Translations under genes and position numbers: made by a program | Source: a virus | DNA: 40,036 nt | Reading direction: 5' to 3' (one strand) | IMG/VR virus record: IMGVR_UViG_3300042924_002831 | Coordinates: 1 to 40,036 of that record | The notes under the pieces: generated by a model | Seen by the model: only the letters and a program-made list of their open reading frames with translations | Databases searched by the model: none | Told to the model about the DNA's origin: nothing | In this document: one piece after another, positions 29,120-37,607 of the stretch | Layout: every line of letters begins with the position of its first letter | How positions within the stretch are numbered: position 1 is the stretch's first letter

Positions 29120-29351
29120 GCGAATCGTCGCGCAAATCGCCCTCGCGTTGTTCGGGTGGCTTGACAAGCGTCTGTCCCGCGGCCATGTGGCTAAAGATGC
29201 TGATGTGGACCGGGATTCTCTGCGCCGCGCTGCTGGTCGTATCAATGACTGGATGCGTGAGCAGGACCGTGTTCGTTCCGGAGGACTCCCCGATGCGGAT
29301 CGGGGAACCGGGAGGAGCGCGGATGAAGGTCTACCACCGGATCGACGGTGA
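29112..29351 (+). CDS. small helical protein overlapping a lipoprotein gene (lysis cassette candidate)
   Basis: ATG at 29112 (the GGGAGG site is only 2 bases away, which is short); 79 residues. The N-terminus 'MLERIVAQIALALFGWLDKRL' is an amphipathic or membrane-touching helix, followed by 'DADVDRDSLRRAAGRINDWMREQDR', a pattern seen in small phage proteins next to holins. It overlaps the lipoprotein gene in another frame over about 170 bases. Confidence 0.5.
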   Translation: MLERIVAQIALALFGWLDKRLSRGHVAKDADVDRDSLRRAAGRINDWMREQDRVRSGGLPDADRGTGRSADEGLPPDRR

Positions 29352-29427
29352 GTGGGTCAGGTCGGAGAACCGAGTGACCATCCCCGAAGGGTGGTATCTG
29401 GTACCTCCGTCATACATCAATGAGTAA
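29185..29427 (+). CDS. lipoprotein, nested in another frame (Rz1/o-spanin-like position)
   Basis: ATG at 29185 gives 80 residues with a lipoprotein signal peptide: 'MWLKMLMWTGILCAALLVVSMTGC', cleavage before Cys24. An in-frame TTG at 29116, with better ribosome binding spacing, would add 23 residues. The mature part 'VFVPEDSPMRIGEPGGARMKVY...EWVRSENRVTIPEGWYLVPP' (in parts) resembles a phage lipoprotein family. Nesting of an outer-membrane lipoprotein in another gene is the layout of Rz/Rz1, although the partner lacks a typical i-spanin coiled coil. Confidence 0.6.
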   Translation: MWLKMLMWTGILCAALLVVSMTGCVSRTVFVPEDSPMRIGEPGGARMKVYHRIDGEWVRSENRVTIPEGWYLVPPSYINE

Positions 29428-29435
29428 CTACGAAC

Positions 29436-29464
29436 GGACGGCGGAAACGCCGTCCTTTCGCTTT
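29436..29464 (+). terminator. intrinsic terminator before the capsid gene
   Basis: GGACGGCG-GAAA-CGCCGTCC (29436-29455) followed by TTTCGCTTTC. It lies 100 bases before the capsid start, so capsid mRNA needs read-through or its own promoter in 29465-29550; none was identified. Confidence 0.85.
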
Positions 29465-29564
29465 CGGTAGGCAAGAGCATGGGCCCGCTGCGGCGGACAA
29501 CCTGTAGACCAACGCCACCGCATCGTTTCAACCAACAAGCAAATCAGAACAAGGAGCCACACAG

Positions 29565-30629
29565 ATGGCATTCAAGCTTTCCGCGCTCGGCGCATCCAAC
29601 GGTTCGTCCGGATGGACCGGAACCTACGCGACCGACACCGCACTCTTCCTCAAGGTCTTCGCTGGCGAGGTCCTCACGACCTTCGAAACCAGCACCGTCA
29701 TGCTTCCGCTTCACACCGTCCGCACCATCAGCGAGGGCAAGTCGGCACAGTTCCCGGTGACGGGCACGGCGGCCGCTGGGTACCACACCCCGGGTCAGTC
29801 GATCTACCTCGGCAATCAGGTCAATGGCTTTGTCTCTGACAACGCCTCAACCTACGCGAACGGGGCTGAGATCACGGGCTTCAACACCACCTACCTCAAC
29901 CAGATCAAGCACGCTGAGAAGGTCATCAACATTGATGACGAACTCATCGCAGCGACCTTCATCTCCAAGCTTGATGAAGCCCGCAACCACTACGATGTCC
30001 GCTCGATCTACTCGACGGAACTCGGTCGTGCGCTGGCCAAGCAGATGGACAAGAACCTGATCGGTCTTGGCGTTCTTGCTGCCCGTGCATCCACCACGAT
30101 CACGGGTGGAAACGGCGGCAGCAGCCTCGACATCTCGACCGCAGCCTCCCGCACCGCCGTCACCGCTGCTGATCTCATCGCGGGCATCCACGATGCTGCT
30201 CAGAAGCTCGATGAAAAGGATGTCCCGTCGGAAGACCGCTACTGCATCGTTGAGCCGTGGGCTTACTACAAGCTCGTTCAGGACAAGTCGCTCGTCAACA
30301 AGGACTTCTCCGCGGCCAACGGCGACTTCGCTGGCGGCATCATCCTTGAGGCGGCTGGTGTCAAGATCATCAAGTCGAACAACGCTGCTTCGGTGTTCGG
30401 CGTGAATGTCTCGTCCGTCACGGGCCAGCAGAACACCTACTCGGGTAACTTCTCTAGCACCGTTGCTCTCGTCTTCCACAAGTCGGCCATCGGCACCGTC
30501 AAGCTGATGGACCTCAAGATGGAGACTGAGTACTCGGTCGAGCGTCGCGGCAACCTGATGGTCGCTGGCTACGCCATCGGCCACGGCATCCTCCGTCCGG
30601 AGGCGGCCGTCGAGCTCAAGCAGTCCTGA
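29565..30629 (+). CDS. major capsid protein, T7 gp10-like
   Basis: 354 residues against 345 in T7 gp10A, after AAGGAG. It has the HK97-fold features of this family: 'LFLKVFAGEVLTTFETSTVMLPLHTVRTISEGKSAQFPVTG' (in parts), 'INIDDELIAATFISKLDEARNHYDVRSIYSTELGRALA' (in parts) and 'SAIGTVKLMDLKMETEYSVERRGNLMVAGYAIGHGILRPEAA' (in parts). The gene has the strongest codon bias in the window (nearly all C- or G-ending codons), as expected for the most abundant protein. It stands between two intrinsic terminators. Confidence 0.96.
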   Translation: MAFKLSALGASNGSSGWTGTYATDTALFLKVFAGEVLTTFETSTVMLPLHTVRTISEGKSAQFPVTGTAAAGYHTPGQSIYLGNQVNGFVSDNASTYANGAEITGFNTTYLNQIKHAEKVINIDDELIAATFISKLDEARNHYDVRSIYSTELGRALAKQMDKNLIGLGVLAARASTTITGGNGGSSLDISTAASRTAVTAADLIAGIHDAAQKLDEKDVPSEDRYCIVEPWAYYKLVQDKSLVNKDFSAANGDFAGGIILEAAGVKIIKSNNAASVFGVNVSSVTGQQNTYSGNFSSTVALVFHKSAIGTVKLMDLKMETEYSVERRGNLMVAGYAIGHGILRPEAAVELKQS

Positions 30630-30656
30630 TCCTGCTGAGTGACAGAGAACCCAAGG

Positions 30657-30687
30657 GGGACTAGGGGAAACCCTAGTCCCTCTCTTT
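30657..30687 (+). terminator. intrinsic terminator after the capsid gene (T-phi-like)
   Basis: A perfect ten-base stem GGGACTAGGG / CCCTAGTCCC with a GAAA loop (30657-30680) is followed by TCTCTTT. Position is that of T-phi after gene 10 in T7. Confidence 0.92.
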
Positions 30688-30699
30688 CAAGGAGATCCC

Positions 30700-31284
30700 A
30701 TGCCAGCATCAACCACCAAGATCGAGGCCGTCAACACGATCCTGTCGGCAGTCGGAAGTTCTCCGATCAACAGCCTCACAGGAGCGCAGTCGGGCGATGT
30801 ACGCATCGCCATCTCGACTCTCGATGAGATCAGCCGAGAAGTTCAGGCCGTGGGCTGGCATTTCAACACCGACGAGAAAGTGCCGTTGACTCCGGATCCG
30901 ACCACCCTTGAGATCACGCTGGCCGAGAGCATCGTCCGGTGCGACCTTGAGGAGGAGTTTGCGACCAACCTCGACATCGTGCAGCGGGGCCGCAGGCTGT
31001 ACGACAAGACCAACCGCACCTACCAGTTCACCAACCCTCTGCAAGCGACCACCGTGACGCTGCTTGAGTGGGACGATCTTCCCGAGCAGGCGCGGCGGTA
31101 CATCCTGATCCGTGCTGCCCGCATCTTCAACGATCGGATGGTCGGCAGCGTCGAGCACCACCAGTTCACAGCTCTGGACGAGATGCAGGCCCGTGCGGCC
31201 CTTGTCGAGTTTGAGGGCGACACGGCGGACTACAGCATCTTCGACAACTGGGCCGTCGGCCGAATCGTCTACCGAGGTATCTGA
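30700..31284 (+). CDS. tail tubular protein A, T7 gp11-like
   Basis: 194 residues against 196 in T7, after AAGGAG. 'IEAVNTILSAVGSSPINSL', 'VQAVGWHFNTDE' and 'YILIRAARIFNDRMVGS' are characteristic. Twelve copies form the adaptor ring below the portal. A TGATG overlap links it to tail tubular protein B. Confidence 0.93.
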   Translation: MPASTTKIEAVNTILSAVGSSPINSLTGAQSGDVRIAISTLDEISREVQAVGWHFNTDEKVPLTPDPTTLEITLAESIVRCDLEEEFATNLDIVQRGRRLYDKTNRTYQFTNPLQATTVTLLEWDDLPEQARRYILIRAARIFNDRMVGSVEHHQFTALDEMQARAALVEFEGDTADYSIFDNWAVGRIVYRGI

Positions 31285-33749
31285 TGCTCATTGCGACGAA
31301 CATCCCAAGCCTGCTGAACGGGGTAAGCCAGCAGCCCGCCACGCAACGGTTCTCGTCGCAGGCCGAGGATCAGGTCAACGCATACTCGTCCGTTGTCGAG
31401 GGTCTGGGCAAGCGTCCGTGCACCGAGTTCATCGGGAAGCTGCTCAACTCCAACATCACCGCTTCCAGCAACTTCGTGCATGGAATCAACCGCGATGCGA
31501 CCGAGCGTTACATCGTGGTCATCGGCGGTACGAGCACATCGAACATCCGTGTGTACGACCTCAACGGTACGCAGAAGACCGTCAACACTCCGGACGGGAC
31601 CACCTATCTGAACACTAGCGAGAAGGCACGGGATATCCGCTGCGTCACGATTGGTGATTACACCTTTGTTCTGAACAAGTCGATCACTACAGCCATCGAC
31701 AACACGACGACGGCAGCACGGAATCCTGAAGCTTTGTTTGTCGTGCAGAACGGTGCATACCACAGCGAGTACATAATCAAGATTGGGACATCCACTTATA
31801 CACACCTCACAGGTGGAAACACCAAAGATGCTGACTGTGTGGATATTGCGAAGGAATTGCTGACATTGATTACGGCATCTCCTCCGACCGGAGTGACCGT
31901 CACACGCGAAGGCTATGTGCTTCACGCACAGAGCACCAGCAGCGCGGACTTCAATGCGTCCGTGTCCGATGGTCTTGGAGGAATCGGTCTTCGTCTTATC
32001 AAGGGAAGCGTCCAGTCGTTCACCGATCTTCCCACTCTGGCAAAGCACAATATGTATGTGAAGGTGGAGGGTGTTCCGGGTGCCGTCGAGGACGACTACT
32101 ATGTGAAGTTCACCGCCAAGAACGGTGGCTTTGGCGAAGGCACTTGGAGTGAAACCATCGCTCCATCCGTCAAGTACAAGTACAGCTACACGACAATGCC
32201 TCATGTCCTGATCCGTCTGTCGGACGGGACCTTCGTCTTCAAGAAGACCGACGGGGTTCAGTACAGCTCGTATGTCGGCACAAATGCAGGATGGGCCGAG
32301 CGTCAGGTGGGCGATGATGTAACCAATCCCCTGCCATCGTTCGTCGGCCAGAAGATCAACGACATCTTCCTGTTCAAGGATCGACTTGGATTTCTGGCCA
32401 ACGAGTCAGTCATCATGTCTGAGACTGCGGAGTACTTCCAGTTCTGGAGGACTACCACGACGCAGATCATCGACTCGGATCCGATTGATGTCCAAAGCGG
32501 ATTCCCGCAGGTGTCGGTCCTGAGGTCTGCCGTACCGATCAGCGACCGCCTTGTCATCTTCTCCGACAAGGCTCAGTTCATCGTGCAAGGCGGACAGGTG
32601 TTCACGCCGACCACCGTGTCGATGACCGCGGCCACCCGGTACGAGATGACATCGGATATGTCCCCGGTGTCCACGGGCAAGACCGTGTTCTTCCCGATCC
32701 TCCGGTCCGGCAACACGGGCATCCGTGAGTTCCAGCAATCGGAACAGGATCCCAACCTGTTCGACGCTCCCGAAGTCACGGCCGCGGTTCCCAAGTACAT
32801 CCCGTCCATCTGCCGGACGATGGCGTTCAACTCAATGGAAAGCGTGTTGGCGGTGCTTCCGCCATACTCGATCACGCAGACACCGAGCGAGATGTACATC
32901 TACAAGTTCTTCGGTACGGGTTCACAGCGCATCCAGTCGTCGTGGTCCAAGTTCACCTTTGGAGCCATGCTTCCCATCGGAATGGCGTTCTTCGACAACT
33001 GGCTGTACATCGTGCATCTCAATGCCACGGACAACCTGTTGTACCTGTCACGCATGGACTTCTCCCCCAACCAGCGTGACCTTGCCGAGGCAGGTACCGA
33101 ATACGCTGCGTACAAGACGCTTCTGGACGAGCGGGTAGACGAGAAGCAATGCACCGTCACCTACAACTCCGGAACCGACCAGACGACGGTGGTGTTCCCG
33201 CAGGCACGACAGTACGGCGGGACATTCCAAATCGTCAGTCGCCGCGCCTACACCGGGACCGCACACACCAACTACGGTGAGGTCTTCTACAGCGGTGTCC
33301 CGAGCAGCAACACCCTTGTCATTCCCGGGAAGCTGGAGACGACACCCGGAACCGTCGCGTTCTACGCTGGCTTCAGCTACCAGATGCTGTACGAGTTCAG
33401 CGAGATCACCCTGAAGGCACCGCGGCAGAGCGGCGGTCAGGAGCTCTTGTCCACAGGTCGGCTACAGCTTCGGTACTGCACGATCCAGTACGCGAACAGC
33501 GGTTACTTTGAGACTCGGGTCGTGCCCGACTACGGAGACTCTTCCATCGCGGAATGGACGGGAAACGACCTCGGCCTGAACAACGCTATTCTGGGCCAGA
33601 TGAACATCTCAGACGGCAAGTTCAAGTTCGCCGTCTACCAGAAGTCGGACGAGGTGCGAGTTCGCCTGTTGAACGACACCTTCCTGCCTAGCAACTTCCT
33701 ATCAGCGGAGTTCGAATGCCTGTACTCGACGCGCAGCAAGAGGGTGTGA
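31284..33749 (+). CDS. tail tubular protein B (nozzle), T7 gp12-like
   Basis: 821 residues against 794 in T7. The N-terminus 'NIPSLLNGVSQQPATQRFSSQAEDQVNAYSSVVEGLGKRP' (in parts) is the family hallmark, and 'DRLGFLANESVIMSETAEYFQFWRT' (in parts) is the conserved centre. It forms the hexameric nozzle that carries the fibres. An AT-richer stretch at about 31740-31990 encodes a region that may have been exchanged. Confidence 0.94.
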   Translation: MLIATNIPSLLNGVSQQPATQRFSSQAEDQVNAYSSVVEGLGKRPCTEFIGKLLNSNITASSNFVHGINRDATERYIVVIGGTSTSNIRVYDLNGTQKTVNTPDGTTYLNTSEKARDIRCVTIGDYTFVLNKSITTAIDNTTTAARNPEALFVVQNGAYHSEYIIKIGTSTYTHLTGGNTKDADCVDIAKELLTLITASPPTGVTVTREGYVLHAQSTSSADFNASVSDGLGGIGLRLIKGSVQSFTDLPTLAKHNMYVKVEGVPGAVEDDYYVKFTAKNGGFGEGTWSETIAPSVKYKYSYTTMPHVLIRLSDGTFVFKKTDGVQYSSYVGTNAGWAERQVGDDVTNPLPSFVGQKINDIFLFKDRLGFLANESVIMSETAEYFQFWRTTTTQIIDSDPIDVQSGFPQVSVLRSAVPISDRLVIFSDKAQFIVQGGQVFTPTTVSMTAATRYEMTSDMSPVSTGKTVFFPILRSGNTGIREFQQSEQDPNLFDAPEVTAAVPKYIPSICRTMAFNSMESVLAVLPPYSITQTPSEMYIYKFFGTGSQRIQSSWSKFTFGAMLPIGMAFFDNWLYIVHLNATDNLLYLSRMDFSPNQRDLAEAGTEYAAYKTLLDERVDEKQCTVTYNSGTDQTTVVFPQARQYGGTFQIVSRRAYTGTAHTNYGEVFYSGVPSSNTLVIPGKLETTPGTVAFYAGFSYQMLYEFSEITLKAPRQSGGQELLSTGRLQLRYCTIQYANSGYFETRVVPDYGDSSIAEWTGNDLGLNNAILGQMNISDGKFKFAVYQKSDEVRVRLLNDTFLPSNFLSAEFECLYSTRSKRV

Positions 33750-34249
33750 CGGGCATCCGTCCGGCAATCCCGACAGACTGCGTGGAGATCGCGCGGAACA
33801 TGAGGGAAGCCGACCTTATGGAGATCAAGGCAGGCGGATGGACCGACCCGCTGCTTTGCCTGATGGACAGTTACGAGCGGACAGAGAAACCTTTCACCGG
33901 AGTGTGGAAGGGAGTTCCATGCTGCATCTTCGGGGTCACGCGCGTTCGTTATCGAATGTTCGATGATGACGGAAACTGGTGTAGTCGAGGAATGGGTGCT
34001 CCGTGGATGTTGGGAACAGATCAGGTTGGGACGGCCCGCTGGAGATTTCTCCGTGAAAGCCAGAAGTGGCTTGATGTAGTAAAGGTCGATTACGACATCT
34101 TGTACAACCGAGTGCATTCCAAGAACACAGTTCACATCCGGTGGCTGAAGTGGCTTGGATTTCAGTTCGGAAGCGATGTCGTCTACCCGTCTGGAGAAGT
34201 GTTCAAAGACTTTAGTATGAGGATCAAACCATGTGCTTGCCTTTCGTAG
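33716..34249 (+). CDS. internal virion protein A-like (T7 gp13 position)
   Basis: ATG at 33716, overlapping the nozzle gene by 34 bases; 177 residues. 'GIRPAIPTDCVEIARNMREADLMEI' begins like the acetyltransferase-fold proteins found at the gp13 position. 'SRGMGAPWMLGTD' and 'YNRVHSKNTVHIRWLKWLGFQFG' also fit that family. T7 gp13 (138 residues) is needed for assembly of the internal core. Whether an acyl-transfer activity remains is unknown. Confidence 0.75.
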   Translation: MPVLDAQQEGVTGIRPAIPTDCVEIARNMREADLMEIKAGGWTDPLLCLMDSYERTEKPFTGVWKGVPCCIFGVTRVRYRMFDDDGNWCSRGMGAPWMLGTDQVGTARWRFLRESQKWLDVVKVDYDILYNRVHSKNTVHIRWLKWLGFQFGSDVVYPSGEVFKDFSMRIKPCACLS

Positions 34250-35022
34250 CAGTACCCGCAGCAGCTGCCGCAGGGTCGTCAGCAGCGACCGTCGCCGCAG
34301 CTAATGCAGCTATTGCAATGGCGGTGATGACCAATGCAGCGATTACCTCCACCATCTTGAGTGTTGCGGGTTCCGCTGTCGGTTTCTACGGCCAGCAGCA
34401 GCAAGCGTCGTATCAAGAGAAGTCGGCCAACTACCAGTACCAAGTTCAGCAGATGAACCGTACTGCGGCAGAGCAGTCGCAACAGAGGCAGTTCGAAATC
34501 ACTTCGCAGGAGGCTGAGAATGCGGCGAAGATGGCGTACCTACTCTCAGCGAAGAGGCAGCAAGAGTTTGAGCAGCAGGCCGCGTCCGAAATCCTCGCGG
34601 TCAGTCAGCAGTCCGCGAAGGCGGCGGGACTGGCCCGCGTATCCGCTAGTGAGGCCGGAGTAGCTGGTACTTCTGTCGATGCCTTGCTCAAGGACTTCTC
34701 TCGTCAGGAGCTGTCGTACCAGACCTCGGTCCTTCGTGAACAGGAGAGCCAAGCGCGGATGTTCGGCATCGAGCGTGAGGGGATCCGACAGCAGCAGTAC
34801 TCTCGTCTGTTGGGAGCTGCGCCTCAGCCACTTCCTGTGATTGGAGCTCCGGTGATTCCGCCGCGGCCAACATTCCTTGCGGCTGGTCTTCAGATGGGTC
34901 AGGCCGTCACGGGCCTGTTCGCCAATCCGTACTTCGCTTCTTCCTTGGCCCTACAGGGCGGATTGAGCGGAGGAACTAGTGGAGGTAGTTCTTACCTCCC
35001 ATTTAGCGAAAGGACTGGCTAA
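34231..35022 (+). CDS. internal virion protein B, T7 gp14-like
   Basis: 263 residues. The N-terminal 55 residues are Ala-rich and hydrophobic ('AVMTNAAITSTILSVAGSAVGFYG'). A Gln-rich coiled coil follows ('NYQYQVQQMNRTAAEQSQQRQFEI'), with the conserved 'AEAGVAGTSVDALL'-like segment in the form 'ASEAGVAGTSVDALLKDF'. In T7 gp14 forms the pore in the outer membrane during ejection. The start overlaps the previous gene by 19 bases, and TAATG links it to the next. Confidence 0.88.
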   Translation: MCLPFVAVPAAAAAGSSAATVAAANAAIAMAVMTNAAITSTILSVAGSAVGFYGQQQQASYQEKSANYQYQVQQMNRTAAEQSQQRQFEITSQEAENAAKMAYLLSAKRQQEFEQQAASEILAVSQQSAKAAGLARVSASEAGVAGTSVDALLKDFSRQELSYQTSVLREQESQARMFGIEREGIRQQQYSRLLGAAPQPLPVIGAPVIPPRPTFLAAGLQMGQAVTGLFANPYFASSLALQGGLSGGTSGGSSYLPFSERTG

Positions 35023-37607
35023 TGAGTCGAGTTCAGGTCGATGCTGGAATCCCGCTCCGTCGGGAACAGCCGCAGACTCAGGTAGTCGATACCTTCGTCG
35101 GGCTCCGCGCTCCCGGTCCGCAGCAGTTCCAGCCGTCTGAGCTCCCACGCTGGCAGTCCGAGCTGTTCGATGTGGCTCAGGCCATGAGCGGCCTGTCCGG
35201 CTCCTTGGACAGCCTGTCCCGCACTTGGGGCAAAATCGGAACTCAAATGGAAGAACAGGTCGGCACCCAGATGGTTGCCGAGATGACTCCGGAGCAGCAG
35301 CGCGATGCTTCGGCAATGTCGTGGGCCGAGCTTGAGAAGAAGAACCCGCAGCTCAAGGGCGCATCCCCGTTCCGTCAGCTGGCGATCCGGCAGGCGGCCG
35401 GAAAGGCCGCCATCACCCAGAACCTTGGCAAGGTGCTTGCCGACAACGCAGAGCGGCTGTCGGACCCGAGCAGCACAGAGGACGCGCGTAGCTTCGGCGC
35501 GTCTGAACTTCAGAAGCTCACGCAGGGAATCTCGACCTTCTACGGCCGCGAGGCCGCCACGCAGTACGGCTCCGACATGGTGGAGAAGTTCGCGGGCATG
35601 GTCGAGGAAACCAAGCGCAAGCGAACGGTTCTGGTGAACAACCAGAACTTTGAGACGGAGGTCAAGGATGCCCTGAGCGAACGGCTGGCCGCAGAAGCCG
35701 TCTTCACTCCGGAAGGGCTGTCCGATGCCATCAAGTCGATTCAGGACAAGTACTACACCATCACGGGCGAAAGCGGAAACATCGCGGTGATGGGTGCCAC
35801 CGAGAGCCTTGCTGAAACCTTGATCGCCAACGGCCGCTACGACGATGCCCGTGAGCTGGTGCGGGGCATGGCCCAGTACAGCCACAATGGGCAGGTCAAG
35901 TTCGGCAAGGTGTACGCGGAACAGTTTGCGAAGATTGAGGACAAGGCCGATGCGAAGGAACTGGAAGGAAGCCGAGCTGCCCGTCAGGACGATGCCTACA
36001 GACTGTCTCAGGCGGCTACCTCTGCCCTGTTCAACATCGACGGCAACAAGATGCAGGCGATGACCGAGGGCGAGATAAAGGCCCTTGCTCAGGAAGCGGT
36101 AGGCAAGGCTGGCCTTGGTCCCGAGTACTTCGGTGAGATGTACGACTCGATCCTACAGATCCGAGACAGTCAGCTCCAGCGGTTGAACCGCGGCAAGGAA
36201 GCGGAGACTGAGGACCTGCGGCTGATGATGGACATCCGCCGAGAGTCAACGAAGCCCGGTGTAAATCTCGATGCTCTTGAAGAGAAGGTGCAAGCTGCCT
36301 ACACGACCGGGCAGCTAAAGCGGGACACCACAATCGCGTTGCTTGGGCAGATCGACAACGCACGAAACCACTACGGGGACAATGCCTCTCCTCTGGTCCG
36401 TGAGCAGCGCACCCGTCTCGGTGCGTGGATGAACCCGCAGACCATCCCTAACACGGCGGTGCCGGAGTTCCTTCGGATCACCAGCGACCTTCAGGCCGAG
36501 TTTGACGAGCGCGTGATTGCGGCCCGCACCGAGGTCATCGAGGAGTTGAACGCGAAGAAGGTTCCGGTCAACGCCGACTCGATCAACCAGTTCCTTGGCA
36601 ACAAGGCCCGTGTGATTGCCGACGAGATCATGCAGCGATCCGAGAAGGACTTCGCATCGTTCCGCGACAAGTACGAGCCCCGCGCTCGGTTCAAGGAGTA
36701 TTCGGCTGCTAGCCCGATGCTGAACCAGATCGGGTCTTCCATTGCAAATCAAATGGAGTCGATGTCGCGGGAAGCGGCATCAACCGGAAACACGGCATAC
36801 GCGGAAGCATTGGAATCCGACAAGTTCAATGCGATGAACTACTTCAGGAAGATCGCTCAGAAGAAGCTCGATGAACTTGCCGCACAGGGTCTTTCAGGTC
36901 AGGAGCTGTACGACGCGGTGGACAACGCGCTTACCGAGGAATACAGGAGGCAGAGCAAGTATCTGTTGCATATGTCTGCCGGGAAACCGTTCAACGGTAA
37001 GCCAACCGATTCCTCAGACTGGCCGTTCTGGAGATCAGTCGCCCAAGTGAATCGTGTTGACGCTGAGCGTGGTCAACCTAGTCCAGTTCCCGAGGAGTTC
37101 GCTGGCATCACGCAGGCAGGAGCATTCGGTAACAAGTTCCGCAGCTGGATCGAAGAGCTCAACACGCAGGATGTCGGTGATCTTGCCGATGCGCGTGTCA
37201 ATGCCATCAAGGCCGCGGATGCCTTTGTGTCTCAGGTCGGGAATCCACGGACCAACAACATCACGATTCAGGGCTCCAACATTATGCGTGGCGGTGTTGT
37301 CGATCAGGATGCGACCGCTACCTACTGGAACGCCAAGGTCAAGTGGTCTGGTCTTACTGCGGCTGAGGTCAAGAGCGGCCGCACCGCAGAAGGCGTGACC
37401 ATTCCCGAAGCCTATTGGATCTCCCGTCACACCAGAATCAAGGGTCTGGACACGCAGGCATCGTTGCGGGATGCGCTGGCAAAGTTCGAAGCTGGCCAAG
37501 GCGGTCCGCTGGCTGAATACATGGATGCGCTTCCGAAGCACTACGAAGCCCGAGATGTCGTGGATCTTCTCCGAACAAACCTCGATGAGATTGGAATCAC
37601 CGAATGA
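35022..37607 (+). CDS. internal virion protein C, T7 gp15-like
   Basis: 861 residues against 747 in T7. The N-terminus 'MSRVQVDAGIPL' and 'AQAMSGLSGSLDSLSRTWG', the helical body ('AELEKKNPQLKGASPFRQLAIRQAAGKA', in parts) and the repeated 'YTTGQLKRDTTIALLGQID'-type segments fit the gp15 family, which lines the periplasmic ejection tunnel. ATGA overlap joins it to the giant protein, its expected partner in the tunnel. Confidence 0.87.
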   Translation: MSRVQVDAGIPLRREQPQTQVVDTFVGLRAPGPQQFQPSELPRWQSELFDVAQAMSGLSGSLDSLSRTWGKIGTQMEEQVGTQMVAEMTPEQQRDASAMSWAELEKKNPQLKGASPFRQLAIRQAAGKAAITQNLGKVLADNAERLSDPSSTEDARSFGASELQKLTQGISTFYGREAATQYGSDMVEKFAGMVEETKRKRTVLVNNQNFETEVKDALSERLAAEAVFTPEGLSDAIKSIQDKYYTITGESGNIAVMGATESLAETLIANGRYDDARELVRGMAQYSHNGQVKFGKVYAEQFAKIEDKADAKELEGSRAARQDDAYRLSQAATSALFNIDGNKMQAMTEGEIKALAQEAVGKAGLGPEYFGEMYDSILQIRDSQLQRLNRGKEAETEDLRLMMDIRRESTKPGVNLDALEEKVQAAYTTGQLKRDTTIALLGQIDNARNHYGDNASPLVREQRTRLGAWMNPQTIPNTAVPEFLRITSDLQAEFDERVIAARTEVIEELNAKKVPVNADSINQFLGNKARVIADEIMQRSEKDFASFRDKYEPRARFKEYSAASPMLNQIGSSIANQMESMSREAASTGNTAYAEALESDKFNAMNYFRKIAQKKLDELAAQGLSGQELYDAVDNALTEEYRRQSKYLLHMSAGKPFNGKPTDSSDWPFWRSVAQVNRVDAERGQPSPVPEEFAGITQAGAFGNKFRSWIEELNTQDVGDLADARVNAIKAADAFVSQVGNPRTNNITIQGSNIMRGGVVDQDATATYWNAKVKWSGLTAAEVKSGRTAEGVTIPEAYWISRHTRIKGLDTQASLRDALAKFEAGQGGPLAEYMDALPKHYEARDVVDLLRTNLDEIGITE

